Shown piece by piece: positions 32,076 through 41,686 of a stretch of DNA of 64,000 bases (positions within the stretch are counted from its first letter, which is position 1; each line of letters starts with the position of its first letter). The notes below the pieces were generated by a model. The model saw only the letters and a program-made list of their open reading frames with translations, had not been told where the DNA came from and made no database searches. Source of the DNA: Myxococcales bacterium (GTDB taxonomy: Bacteria; Myxococcota_A; Polyangia; Palsa-1104; JAEUJZ01); NCBI GenBank assembly GCA_016794505.1, contig JAEUJZ010000078.1:175133-239132 (forward strand). The letters are read 5' to 3'. The translations under genes were made by a program, and so were the position numbers.

Positions 32076-35000
32076 GCTTCGTCTTAAAGTAGAGAGTCGT
32101 TCCAGGATCTGGTTGGCCTCTCGCTCCAAGTAGCGATTCTGGCAGCGCTTAGCCAGCTCAAGAGCATTGTGTGCGCGTGTCTTAGCCAGTTCAGTTTGAT
32201 GATGCTCGGCAGCAATCTTGGCCAGCATCGCCCACGTCCTAGACTGTCCGCCCAAGTCTTCAGACTCCTCAAACAAACGAATCGCTAGCGAACACCGGCC
32301 CTCTGCCGCTGACCAATCACTTCGGGCTACCTCCAACTCGCCGAGTCCGAGAAGGACATTGGCCTGTCCCAAGCGATCGTGTTGATTTTGGAACAGGGTC
32401 AAAGCCGCATCGTAATCGGCGCGAGCCTCCAAAAAATGGCCAGCTCTTCTTTGCAGACCCCCGCGCGCCAGAAGGACGTTGGCCATCCCCTGAGGAGACT
32501 TCATTTCCTGGAACATCTCTAGGGCCGCCTTGTAGTCCTCACTGGCTCCGTTCAGATCCTGCCGCCGCTCGAACAGGCCCCCGCGCGCCAGACGAGCGCT
32601 AGCCTCCCCGAGCTTATCCTCTGCCTTTCGGAACAATGTAATGGCAGATTCGTAGTCACGGAGGGCTCCCGCTTGGTCATCCTGTCTGATGCGCAGGTCA
32701 GCACTCGCTTTCAGGACGTTGGCTTGGCCCTGCCAATTCTCCACGTCCTTGAAAAGCCTAAGTGCTTCGCAGTAGTCGTCACGGGCCTGCTCCGGCTGCC
32801 CCTGAAAACGCCGTAACTCTCCGCGAGCCCTGAGAACACTAGCCTCTCCCAGACGATCCTTCACCGCTCGATACAACGTAAGAGCTTCTGCATAATCATC
32901 GTGGGCTTTTTGTAACTGAGCACGGAATCGCCAAAGGTCACCGCGGACCAGAAGGACATTGGCTTGACCCTGGCGAGACCCCACTTTCCGATACAGTTGA
33001 AGGGCCGCTTCGAAGTCTGCCATGGCTGAAGGCAAGTCATTCTGTCTGCGCCGGAGGTCACCGCGTGCCTTCAGGAGATTGGCTTGACCCAGGAGAGAGT
33101 CCTCAACCTGAAACAGCCGCAGGGCTGCGTCGTAGTCCTCGCCAGCCTCCTTTAGTTGCCCCTGGAAGCGGTGCAGGTCGCCGCGCGCCTTCAAGACGTT
33201 GGCTTGGTCAACGCCTGCTTGCACGGTCTTGAAGAGCATCAGTGCGTGGTCAAGATCTGCCCGAGCCTCGTCGAGCCTTCCTTGGAAACGACGTAGCTCG
33301 CCGCGCGCTTCGAGCACGCTGGCCCGCTTGAATAATTCGCCTCTAGGCGGCAAAAGCTCTATGGCAAGGGACAATAACTCATCCCGCTCTTGCAACAACT
33401 GCTCCTCTTTTCGATATTGATTAGCATGGACCAATGCCATGGCAACAGAAGCACCGCCGCTGGCACCTTGCCTCCAATCGCCAATATCCAGGCCATCAAA
33501 CCGCTCTCGGACCTGGCTCCAACGCGACCTGTTGAGATCTACATCTGTTCCTCGCCTGGCGACAATCGACGCCCCTAATTTCTCCATCGCGTCGGCGACA
33601 CCTGCGTGAAGCTCGTCCCACCATCCCTCTTTCCCTCGCGCAAGAGCTCGCGCATGCTCTCGCAGTTGAGGGTGAAGCCAGTACAGGCCACTCCTCGCCG
33701 TCACTTCCACCAAGTGGGCTCGCAGCAATTGGTCGAGGATTATGGCCACCTGGATCTCTGTTTCTTTTGTCGCAACGGCTAAATCATGCGCAGTTGCCCC
33801 GGCAGAAGAGAACATCGCCAGAGAACAGAATATCCGTGCTTCCGCCGGTAGCAGTCCGTCCAACGAGCCATCAAGAAACGGTATTGTTCGCTTATGCTGG
33901 CTTTGCTCGTTAGGATCTAATAGACTCAGATACTTCTGGCTATGTCGGTAATCTACCTGCATGCCGGCAGCACTCAGCACCACGTTCATGGGAATACCGC
34001 CTATCCGGCTGACTATCTGTTCTATAACCTCCTTCTTACCTGCAGGCGGGTGGGGCAGTTCAAATGCGATCCTGCAGAACAGTTCCAGTGCATCGCTTTG
34101 CGGCAATGGTTCTAGGCGGATGCGGACACAATTTGGCATGAAATCTCGCACTCGTGTGGTACACAGGATGTGCCATGTCTTGCTAGGCTCCAACTCCAGC
34201 ACTGCGTGTGGCTCTGTCGCATTATCGAGCACGAGCAGACCCCGATGAGATGCCAAGTGAGCTCGCATGAAGCCTACCAGGTCTGTCACGGTGTGCTCCG
34301 GTCTCAGGGCAAAGCCTGGCTGAGCGGTCGCAATCATTGTGGCTAAGGCTCTTCGTGAATCCCGCTCGGGACTCTCTAGCCATAGAACCGTCCTGCCTTC
34401 GTCCAGTGCTTTGTAGGCAAGCCAGAGTGCCAACTCTGTCTTCCCAATATCTTGATCTCCCTCTAAAACGAAGATCTGCGGGGCCGCCTCTTCTTGGAGC
34501 CAACTCATCAGTTTGTCCCGTTGCCCCGCACGACCAGTGAAGGACTTCTGTGGAGTCCTCTGTGGCCGGATTGACTGCACGCCAGTCGCACAAGGCGGTG
34601 CCTGTGTCTCACGGGGTGAGGTCTCGCTCGGTTCAACGCACTCTGGAGGGGGAACGTACAATAACGGCAATACCCACTGAGGGTCTCTGACCTCAGTGGC
34701 GCATCGTGCGCGTGAAAATGCGGCTTCTAGCCGACACCCTGTTCCAAGATTTTCAAATAGCTTTTGAAAGAATTTCAGTGCCCAATGGACTTGCACTGGG
34801 CCTCGAAACCCCAAAGAGGCCAAGGCTACTTTGCGCCATGCTAGCCCTTGGGCCATCCCGGCACCCGGATCATCATCCGGCACAGCTGACAAGCAGGCGG
34901 ACAGCAGCACAACTTGCACCGGCTTCTCGTGCTTCTCCTTCGCGTTGGTTAGCAGTTGCACGAGGTCGATGCCGGAAAGCAGGATTTTGTCACTATCATG

Positions 35001-35723
35001 ATCGGGGCGTAGGAGTAGGGACCCGTTTGCATCGGGGTCACCTTGACCGTGACAAGCCACATAGAGGATATCTACAGGTCTACTCAGTAGTGCATCCTCG
35101 AGATGTTGTCGTGTCGCGCTGTTGAGAACCTGACATTCATAGCCGCCCGCCCGTAAGGCACGCTCAAGGATTTGAGCATGCTGCTCAAGCTCCTCCTTGC
35201 TGGGGCTTGGTTTTCCGTCCGCGTGAGCGGTGACTAGCAGCGCGCGAGAACCACGCCCCAAGCGGAGATTGACGGCCATCGCATTGGAATGGCAGCGCAA
35301 TAAAAGGCGATTAACATCAAGAAAGACGAAGTCTTGCTCATCATGAAGGAGCTCTACAGGAAGGTCGGCGAGCACAGCATCGCCTCGGGCAAAGATAGTC
35401 AGCAGGAAACGCAGCGGCAGGTTGCTCTGCTGTTTATTAACCTCTAGGGCCAGCAAATGTGTGTGCAACTCTGGAGCCGCGAATAGTCGGGCTCTGATGA
35501 GCTTTCCGATCGCTCTCAGGTCGCGAAGATCCAAACATCCGGGCCTAAGACGAGAGATAACATCCTTCCATCTGAAGCCAGCCGGTCTCCCCTTGAATGC
35601 CAGGTCAGCGTCGGTCAAAGGATCGATATAAGCCTGGCTCCACCCCACACTGCTCGACAACGTGACCTGCCACTTAGGATCCTGCCCGGGGACCAGTCCG
35701 ATAACCAATCTCACATCGATCAT
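32073..35723 (-). CDS. CHAT protease - STAND NTPase - TPR protein
   Basis: The ATG at 35723 lies eight bases after the stop of the phosphoesterase gene; the product has 1216 residues. (1) A CHAT (caspase-like) domain to about residue 355 has the catalytic dyad H225 (VACHGQGD) and C277 (LLSACLSA). (2) A STAND/NB-ARC-like NTPase at about 390-680 shows FTGRAGQRDKL, the P-loop GDQDIGKT (K428), Walker B GLLVLDN (D500), a sensor LCTTRV and GGIPMNV. (3) At least ten TPR-like repeats of 40 residues follow (each near 'ANVLKARGDLRRFQGQL'), ending in a helical cap. The architecture fits a sensor-switch-protease: repeats recognise a ligand, the NTPase oligomerises and CHAT cuts a target. The stop codon overlaps the CTAG target of the IS630 remnant. 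Confidence 0.93.
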   Translation of the reverse strand: MIDVRLVIGLVPGQDPKWQVTLSSSVGWSQAYIDPLTDADLAFKGRPAGFRWKDVISRLRPGCLDLRDLRAIGKLIRARLFAAPELHTHLLALEVNKQQSNLPLRFLLTIFARGDAVLADLPVELLHDEQDFVFLDVNRLLLRCHSNAMAVNLRLGRGSRALLVTAHADGKPSPSKEELEQHAQILERALRAGGYECQVLNSATRQHLEDALLSRPVDILYVACHGQGDPDANGSLLLRPDHDSDKILLSGIDLVQLLTNAKEKHEKPVQVVLLSACLSAVPDDDPGAGMAQGLAWRKVALASLGFRGPVQVHWALKFFQKLFENLGTGCRLEAAFSRARCATEVRDPQWVLPLLYVPPPECVEPSETSPRETQAPPCATGVQSIRPQRTPQKSFTGRAGQRDKLMSWLQEEAAPQIFVLEGDQDIGKTELALWLAYKALDEGRTVLWLESPERDSRRALATMIATAQPGFALRPEHTVTDLVGFMRAHLASHRGLLVLDNATEPHAVLELEPSKTWHILCTTRVRDFMPNCVRIRLEPLPQSDALELFCRIAFELPHPPAGKKEVIEQIVSRIGGIPMNVVLSAAGMQVDYRHSQKYLSLLDPNEQSQHKRTIPFLDGSLDGLLPAEARIFCSLAMFSSAGATAHDLAVATKETEIQVAIILDQLLRAHLVEVTARSGLYWLHPQLREHARALARGKEGWWDELHAGVADAMEKLGASIVARRGTDVDLNRSRWSQVRERFDGLDIGDWRQGASGGASVAMALVHANQYRKEEQLLQERDELLSLAIELLPPRGELFKRASVLEARGELRRFQGRLDEARADLDHALMLFKTVQAGVDQANVLKARGDLHRFQGQLKEAGEDYDAALRLFQVEDSLLGQANLLKARGDLRRRQNDLPSAMADFEAALQLYRKVGSRQGQANVLLVRGDLWRFRAQLQKAHDDYAEALTLYRAVKDRLGEASVLRARGELRRFQGQPEQARDDYCEALRLFKDVENWQGQANVLKASADLRIRQDDQAGALRDYESAITLFRKAEDKLGEASARLARGGLFERRQDLNGASEDYKAALEMFQEMKSPQGMANVLLARGGLQRRAGHFLEARADYDAALTLFQNQHDRLGQANVLLGLGELEVARSDWSAAEGRCSLAIRLFEESEDLGGQSRTWAMLAKIAAEHHQTELAKTRAHNALELAKRCQNRYLEREANQILERLSTLRRS

Positions 35724-35731
35724 TTTGAATT

Positions 35732-37087
35732 TCACGAGATCTTTCGCTGCGTACCGTCTGGTTCGCAGGAACCGAGCCAGAAGTCGGAGCCCTCTACCCG
35801 AGCAAAGGTTCGCGGGGTATGCGAGGGCCAAACAGCCCCCTGCTCTAGCCGGTCAATGACCTGATCCACAGGCCCATTGGGGATATCGCCAACGGGAACC
35901 CATGTACCAGTGTTAATGTAGCAAAGATTATCCTTCTTAAGAGCCCGGGGACCGTGCGTGTGGCCAGCGATGACCACGTTGGCGTGCCCCAATGCGCAGC
36001 GTGAAGCCGCGACCAGAATAGGGTCTGAGCCATCGCGGGCCAGGCTCTGGATACCCCTGTTTTGTCCCAGAAGCTCTATCCATGTGCGCAGCAGCCAACG
36101 ACCAACGCCGCTATGGCTAGCCAAGGTATCCGCGGCAGGAGAGCCCCACTGAAACCAGTCTTCGAGCCCCGCCAAAAGAACCTGCTGGCTGGCCGACGGC
36201 TCCTGGCTCAGCACTTTCGAGAGCGCGCCGGCCAGCACTTCAGAGACATCCGCGGGTTCATGCACTGCGGGCCTCTGGTCGGCGCCAAAAAGCTCGACGC
36301 TCGCGTGGAGCTTACTCTCAACTTGGTTGCGCAGCAGTCGACCTGTAAGGTTAAAGTGGGAAACAAGAAAGTCGGTAGTTCGCTGGTAGTCGAGGTACAA
36401 AAGCAGGGGAAGAACGGCGTGCAGTTCGGGTTTGATCTCGAAGATCCAAGGATATATGTGCTGTAAGGGGGCGAGGATTTGGTAAACTAGGTCGGACCCG
36501 GCAGGGAGCACTATGTCGCGGCCCTTGAGGATGGCTTCACGGTCAATGGCGTTGGATGGATCCCACCGGTCACCGTGGACCACCCAGATGGAACCCGGCA
36601 GAGCCCGCCCGTAGACAGGCCAGCGCTCCCCTGGGCCAGGGAGTAGCGTCTCGTCATACCGCACGGAGCCTACACGACCGATCGTTCTCTCAAAGACCTC
36701 ACGAACCGTGGGGAGCAGCACCTCTGGGTCGTGGTTCCCAGACAGAAGCGTGATTTCATGCGAGGGCTCGCTGGCAAACCGACGGAGCCCTGCGACCACG
36801 CTCTCCTGGGCACCCTGGACCACTTTGTCCTGGGCAGCGAGGATGGCCGCCATGTGCTCGGCGGCTTTGCTGGCGGAGAATCCAGTGTAGCCAGGGGTAA
36901 GCAGGAAGTCGAAGGTGTCGCCAGCAAATACGAGCTCGCATGGCCCTGCTTGTGCCAACCTGCCGAGGAAGGCGGTTAATGCGCGCTCCTGTTTGAAGAC
37001 TGCCCTGGTTGCAGCCAGATGGATGTCCGACAGGATGACCGTACACGGCGTAGTCACAATGCCGAGCAGTCTACCATTCGGAAGCAT
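35732..37087 (-). CDS. calcineurin-like metallophosphoesterase
   Basis: The 451-residue protein has all calcineurin-type metal motifs: LSDIHLA (near residue 20), FAGDTFDF, LSGNHDPEV, VVHGDRWD and AGHTHGPR near the C-terminus. Between the fourth and fifth motifs there is an insertion of about 200 residues (YQILAPLQHIYPWIFE and onward), rich in aromatic and Leu residues, that most family members lack. It could be a nuclease, nucleotide phosphatase or protein phosphatase. It is the first gene of a tight two-gene operon with the CHAT-STAND-TPR protein, which suggests it is the partner or target of that protein. Confidence 0.92.
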   Translation of the reverse strand: MLPNGRLLGIVTTPCTVILSDIHLAATRAVFKQERALTAFLGRLAQAGPCELVFAGDTFDFLLTPGYTGFSASKAAEHMAAILAAQDKVVQGAQESVVAGLRRFASEPSHEITLLSGNHDPEVLLPTVREVFERTIGRVGSVRYDETLLPGPGERWPVYGRALPGSIWVVHGDRWDPSNAIDREAILKGRDIVLPAGSDLVYQILAPLQHIYPWIFEIKPELHAVLPLLLYLDYQRTTDFLVSHFNLTGRLLRNQVESKLHASVELFGADQRPAVHEPADVSEVLAGALSKVLSQEPSASQQVLLAGLEDWFQWGSPAADTLASHSGVGRWLLRTWIELLGQNRGIQSLARDGSDPILVAASRCALGHANVVIAGHTHGPRALKKDNLCYINTGTWVPVGDIPNGPVDQVIDRLEQGAVWPSHTPRTFARVEGSDFWLGSCEPDGTQRKIS

Positions 37088-37407
37088 GAGAGCCAGCTAT
37101 CCCTTCTGGAGCACCAGCCGCGCCAAGAACGCAGTCCAGGCATTAGGATTGTGTTCTGCTGGGTGGAGCTGTCGCCGCCGGCTGAAAAGCGCCGCATAGC
37201 GCCGGAAAACGCGGCGGTCGGCGTTGGAGGTGCCGGTGAAAAGCGCGGGCGGAGCGGAAGAAGCGCTAGCTCGCAGAGCGTTCAGCGGTGTGGGTAGGAC
37301 GAGGCGCCGCGATGCGCTCGCAGAAGGCTCGTCGAGGGGCTTTGCTGTTTGGAGACCGAGCGGTTTGGCAATTCATCGCGCTTTGCGTAAAGCCGCTCCC
37401 AGCGTGG
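37088..37407. other. no gene seen; upstream region of the phosphoesterase operon
   Basis: This 320-base stretch has no frame with a ribosome site and protein-like composition. It should hold the promoter for the leftward phosphoesterase-CHAT operon. I see no strong dyad or T-run. The repeated GCCGG and GCG triplets give it a degraded-coding look. Confidence 0.4.
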
Positions 37408-37974
37408 CTATGGCCCGGCCTGCTGTCCGTGTCGCGGCGGCGCATTGGCTCGCTGGCGTCGTGCCTTGGCGCGATACCTGGCTTGCCTGCGGCGAGGAGA
37501 CATCCGACGACAGTTCAGCAGCCAGCCGTCGGGGTTTGCGCGTCCGCAGCGCAGGCAAGCCCACGGCGCGGCGGTCGCTGACGAAGGCGAGACGCGGGGC
37601 AGCGGGGCCGAAGTGGGTAGCGTAGGCCGCGTCACGGAGTGAGGCTCAGCCGGAGGCGCTGGCGCAGGCCAGCTCGCGGGACCGGAAAGGCGGGCTCTGC
37701 GGCGTGCGGCGTATGCACGCTGGCGGGCCGCGTGCTTGAGCCGTCCGGTCTCGGTGCGTTGGTATCGCTCACCCGCCGCGCGAAGGGAGCGCCGTCTTGC
37801 CACGAGGCGGCAAGATGCACTGCAGTAGCGCTGACCGCGGAAGCACGACCCGCAGAGCTGGGTCAGCGTTCGACACACCGCGCACAGCAGCTTGCCGTGC
37901 GCCTGCGCTGCGGCTGCACGACGGGCAGACGTCGTCGCGGTTCGTTTCGTACGCTGACTATGCGAAGCATGCAT
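37408..37974 (-). CDS. Cys-rich 'GQRYCSASC' zinc-finger-like protein
   Basis: The 188-residue, very basic protein contains LLCAVCRTLTQLCGSCFRGQ, then RYCSASCRLVARRRSLRAAG, ERYQRTETGRLKHAARQRAY and AARRRARL. This belongs to a family I recognise by pattern from mobile DNA of Proteobacteria (C..C....lC..CdrGq.YC...C....R...R.A..rYQ....Gr..HA.RqrrYR), always near integrases or insertion sequences, without a known function. The C-terminal part has a further CLRCGRANPDGW motif and is less typical, so the end may be altered. The gene sits between the phosphoesterase and the TPR gene and marks mobile sequence. Confidence 0.6.
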   Translation of the reverse strand: MHASHSQRTKRTATTSARRAAAAQAHGKLLCAVCRTLTQLCGSCFRGQRYCSASCRLVARRRSLRAAGERYQRTETGRLKHAARQRAYAARRRARLSGPASWPAPAPPAEPHSVTRPTLPTSAPLPRVSPSSATAAPWACLRCGRANPDGWLLNCRRMSPRRRQARYRAKARRQRANAPPRHGQQAGP

Positions 37975-38452
37975 GCCCGCTGCTTAAGGTGGCCGGGGCG
38001 CCTAAGTCAAGCCTGGATCGCGGCAGGACTGCCGGGTCGCGCGCTCCTAATCCGCGACGATGAACACAGTCAGAAACGTGCAGGGGTTGATGCGTCAGCC
38101 AGGTCCAATCAGCCCCGTTGGAGCAGCCCCGCTGTGCGCCCACTCTGGGGCTGCCAGGGGGCCGCTCACATCCAGCGTGGCGCCAACTTCCGACGGATCC
38201 GCGACGCAACAAGGCACCCCAAACCAAAAAAATCGATGAAGGAAACGCGCAAATAACCGACACCCTCAACGCAGATGACCCGCGCTTTCCGGCACTATGC
38301 TGCGGGTTGAGAGCGGCGGCTACAGGAGCCAAGGTGTTGGCCTGCCGATCTACAGATCGGTTGATTATCTACATAATAAACACTAACGAGATTTCGAGTA
38401 CTACAAAAGGTACGCGGGGACTTTTAGTGAATTGCGCAAGAGAGGGCAGTCA
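37975..38452. other. no gene seen (478 bases)
   Basis: I find no coding frame with a start and ribosome site, no RNA gene and no repeat. The right-hand third (from about 38,330) becomes AT-rich (ATTATCTACATAATAAAC) just beyond the end of the TPR gene and could hold a terminator or a promoter, but no clean hairpin with T-run is visible. Confidence 0.35.
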
Positions 38453-39958
38453 TTAATTATGTCCCTCGCTGGAAGCCTGCATCTGACGCAGACGAGCAGC
38501 TATCAAGTCAAGCGTTCTATTATCATTGATCGATCTGGCAAGTTCAGCGGCTTTGTCATACCAGCCTAACGCATCACCGTGTGCGCCTATACTAGCCGAT
38601 ATGTCACCCAGCCGAAGTTGAGGAATGAGCATTAAGCCACGAGCGCCGATCATCTGGGATGCCTGAAGAGCCTTTTCGTAGCAGCGGATAGCGTCCTCAT
38701 TACTATTGATTTGACGCTCTAAATCACCTAGTTCGCAATAGCCGAGCGCATGCCATGAATATTCTCTGGTTTTTACGATCAGGCTCAGGCCCTGTTCGCA
38801 GGCTGAACGGGCGGACGCAGTCTGTCCTAACCGCCTCTCAATTCGGGCAAGATCCAAGAAACTTCGTCCTATGAGGATCAAATCCTGGCAGCGCGATGCA
38901 ATTGTTTGGATTTTTTGAAAAAGCTCTTTTGCCTCAGCGAGTCTTCTTTCGTTTTCTGCCATTGTGGCCATTTGACGATAGCAAGTAATCTGCCCCTTTT
39001 CATCTCCTGATTCCAAATGAAAACGTAGCGCATCATGATAATGCTGTGCGGCTTCCGTTGTTTTCCCCATTTGTTGAAAAACAGAACCTATCTTCTCCTT
39101 GGCCACAGCGATACATAGAGAAATACTATCATTTTCTGCTCGATCATTCGCTTCTCGATAGAAGCGCAAAGCCTGATCATATGATTGGGCGCCTTTATAT
39201 AAATCGCCAAGCCTGAGGCAGACATCGACCATGGCGGCCCTATCCCCCAGTTCCTGGTACAGACGGAGTGACTCCTGAAGGAAGCCAGCGGCCTGCCCCA
39301 GATCCCCTTGGAGTCGTGCCAGTAGAGCCAGTTCTCCCTGCACTGCTGCTGCTAGCGCCCCGCTGGGTTCTGCTTCGAGCAATGCTTCTGCGTGCGCCCA
39401 TGCACGCTGGCAGTTTGCTCGAGTCGCCGAGGCATCTGACACAAGCTCCGCCAGCAAATGAAACTGAGCGCGATTCACCAGTAGCAAGAGGCTTGGCTGA
39501 CCTGAATGTTCAGCGAGCAAACGGAGTTGTCGTAAGGAGTGTTCCTTTTGAGTATCCTCAGCATTACCATCGGCCGCAAAAACTTGGAGAAGGAGTGTCA
39601 GCCAGCGTTTGGCGCTGCCAAGAACGGGTTCAGCAGTGGTTTGAAGGTCTAGTGCTCGCCGAGCGACCGTTAGGGCGCGGCGTAGATCCTCTGTCTGGGG
39701 GGCGCGTGTGCCACTACGTAGCACACGGTCAACAAGGAGCGCTATTGTTTCCGCAGCGTCAAGGAGCTCCGGGGGAAGTGCCTCCGCATGACAAAAGGCT
39801 CCCATTCCCACGAGAGCGGGCAATTCATCACTGCTATGTGAGCGATGTGAGCGCAATCTCGGAGCCTGACTAGCGGTTGCGAACTCAAGTTGCAACACAC
39901 ACACCTTCCATATCACAGGACCACTCCGTGCATCGAAATTATACCCAGTTCCAAACAT
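38453..39958 (-). CDS. TPR-repeat protein
   Basis: The ATG at 39958 has GAGGGAG upstream and gives 501 residues. At least seven TPR units are readable from about residue 190 onward, for example QAAGFLQESLRLYQELGDRA, then YDQALRFYREANDRAENDS, TEAAQHYHDALRFHLESGDE and EDAIRCYEKALQASQMIGAR. The N-terminal third is helical and Leu-rich without a recognised domain. No effector or DNA-binding domain is visible, so it probably acts as a sensor or adaptor with another protein, the likeliest being the one encoded just upstream. It is distinct from the TPR part of the CHAT protein. Confidence 0.85.
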   Translation of the reverse strand: MFGTGYNFDARSGPVIWKVCVLQLEFATASQAPRLRSHRSHSSDELPALVGMGAFCHAEALPPELLDAAETIALLVDRVLRSGTRAPQTEDLRRALTVARRALDLQTTAEPVLGSAKRWLTLLLQVFAADGNAEDTQKEHSLRQLRLLAEHSGQPSLLLLVNRAQFHLLAELVSDASATRANCQRAWAHAEALLEAEPSGALAAAVQGELALLARLQGDLGQAAGFLQESLRLYQELGDRAAMVDVCLRLGDLYKGAQSYDQALRFYREANDRAENDSISLCIAVAKEKIGSVFQQMGKTTEAAQHYHDALRFHLESGDEKGQITCYRQMATMAENERRLAEAKELFQKIQTIASRCQDLILIGRSFLDLARIERRLGQTASARSACEQGLSLIVKTREYSWHALGYCELGDLERQINSNEDAIRCYEKALQASQMIGARGLMLIPQLRLGDISASIGAHGDALGWYDKAAELARSINDNRTLDLIAARLRQMQASSEGHN

Positions 39959-40255
39959 CTTGCAATGGTCTCCCTCGGAAACGCTTAAATATCGCAAAGT
40001 TGGATGCGCGAGCGTGCAAGGAGTCGGCCACCGGGTCATGAGTGGAGCTGATGCGCGCTCAAATCTGAGACATTGCTTCCACTGTAGGGGAGAGATGACC
40101 CGGGCCGGTGCAGCTCGCGCAGGAAATTCAGGGACGCAACCTTATCGGGAAGCATGCGCTGGAACTCCAGCAGGTTTGCTGAAAATCCGGCAGAGGACCT
40201 TCGGCGCTCTTCCGTCGCTACCTATTTGGCTGGGTACGCATAGTTCAAATGCTAC

Positions 40256-41686
40256 TCACGTGTATTGTGCGTAGATCTGATAGGCCGGTGATACTCCCCA
40301 TCCTGGATCCATCGCTACATCTGGCAGATAGTCAAGCTTGCTTTGCCATGTAGTCTCTATCCAGTTGGTTTGAGCGGAAAGTAGAGTGCTCCCAGGAGTA
40401 TCGCAATGTCGTCTCCCTTGAGCGCCCTTCGCCGAATGCTCTCTACCTCGGCTCCCATACGGAAACTTAACGAGTTCGAATGCATCGTGCGGCTCCCTCC
40501 ACTGATCAATGTGCTCCGAGTTCTGTAGGCCCCTGGAGCTCCTGGAGAGTCTCATAGTATCGCATGGCTCGCTCCTATGCGCGCTCAGATCCAAGAGAGC
40601 TACGGCGCGACTCCCCGGAGGAAGCCGAGAAAGTCCATGAGCACCGAATAGTTGCGTGCAACGCTGTTGCCCTTGCGCATGCTCCAGGCGCTCAATCGAG
40701 AGAGGTATCCAGGAGCGTGCAAGCGCATCGAGAGGCCCCCTCCTCTGTTGCCCTCCCTTCAGCGTCTCCAAATCATGACTTCTGGAAGACTGCCTAGAGA
40801 CTTCAAGCTGTTTGCTTGAAGCCCGCTCATGTTCACGAAGCTCGGAGATGTCTAATTCTCGGCCTACACTAAGCAGCATAGAGCACCTATGAGCGTCCAA
40901 TAGCTCTTTTGCTAGGTTAAATCTATCCAAGAATTCTAACCATTTACCGCCAGACGAACACCGACGTACAGGTATTGACTCAAGCTCAAGAGCAGTTAGT
41001 CCTGGCAATAGAGGCTCCGCCTGTGACCCACTCCAGCTCTCGCATTGTTCCAAGAGTAACATTCTATCGTCCGGGAAAGAGGCAAGAACCATTGTAGCCC
41101 ATAGTTCGCAGCCGCGAGGACGCATTAAATCCACATTTGTTACTAACTTCATTGTGTTGTTTTCTTCGACCCCAAAAATTAATTGTTCTATTATCCACTT
41201 TTGCATGACGAGCCATACAAACGATCGCCCGTAAGGCCGCGGCTCGAATATGGAGCCGGCGTAATCTAGTAGTACCTCGTGGTTATTCCAGTCCGCGGAC
41301 GCACGCTCTGTTTCAGCCAGGCCAACCGGTCCCGGATTGGGCCCAGGCCCAGCGGCGAGACGTAGCATAATGGCGCCGCCGTGCAAGATGAGGGCCTGGT
41401 CGCGCAAAAATTGCGCCAAGGAGGAGCAGAAGAGCTCATGACTGATCACTTTCAGATCGAATGCGATGTGGTTGGGCTGATCGGGACGAGAGGCTAGCCC
41501 GGCCGGCAGCGATTCGACCTGAACTCGGCGGCCGGCAAGCTTGCTTAGCTCGCTACTGATCGCTTCCAGCGCGTAAGCGATCAGAAATGCCAGTTGCTCT
41601 TGGCTTCGCTGCTCGCCGCGGACAGCTGCCGGCGTGTCTAGGCGGGCGGTCAGAAGCAGGCTACCTTGATCGGTCATCGTCTTCAT
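40256..41686 (-). CDS. unknown protein encoded before the TPR gene
   Basis: The frame gives 476 residues; the second ATG (41677), nine bases after GGAAGG, is the likelier start. The N-terminal 320 residues look protein-like (EQLAFLIAYALEAISSELSK, FDLKVISHELFCSSLAQFLR, MLLLEQCESW) but match no family I know. The last 150 residues are unusually rich in Ser, Arg, Gln and His (QLEVSRQSSRSHDLETLKGG), which may mean a frameshift near 40,850. It is followed by the TPR gene on the same strand after about 300 bases, so a shared operon is possible. Confidence 0.55.
   Translation of the reverse strand: MKTMTDQGSLLLTARLDTPAAVRGEQRSQEQLAFLIAYALEAISSELSKLAGRRVQVESLPAGLASRPDQPNHIAFDLKVISHELFCSSLAQFLRDQALILHGGAIMLRLAAGPGPNPGPVGLAETERASADWNNHEVLLDYAGSIFEPRPYGRSFVWLVMQKWIIEQLIFGVEENNTMKLVTNVDLMRPRGCELWATMVLASFPDDRMLLLEQCESWSGSQAEPLLPGLTALELESIPVRRCSSGGKWLEFLDRFNLAKELLDAHRCSMLLSVGRELDISELREHERASSKQLEVSRQSSRSHDLETLKGGQQRRGPLDALARSWIPLSIERLEHAQGQQRCTQLFGAHGLSRLPPGSRAVALLDLSAHRSEPCDTMRLSRSSRGLQNSEHIDQWREPHDAFELVKFPYGSRGREHSAKGAQGRRHCDTPGSTLLSAQTNWIETTWQSKLDYLPDVAMDPGWGVSPAYQIYAQYT

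Noticed and set aside
32073..35723. type III-E CRISPR TPR-CHAT component
   Set aside because: The protein has a STAND NTPase between CHAT and TPR, and no gRAMP/Cas7-11 or CRISPR array is nearby.
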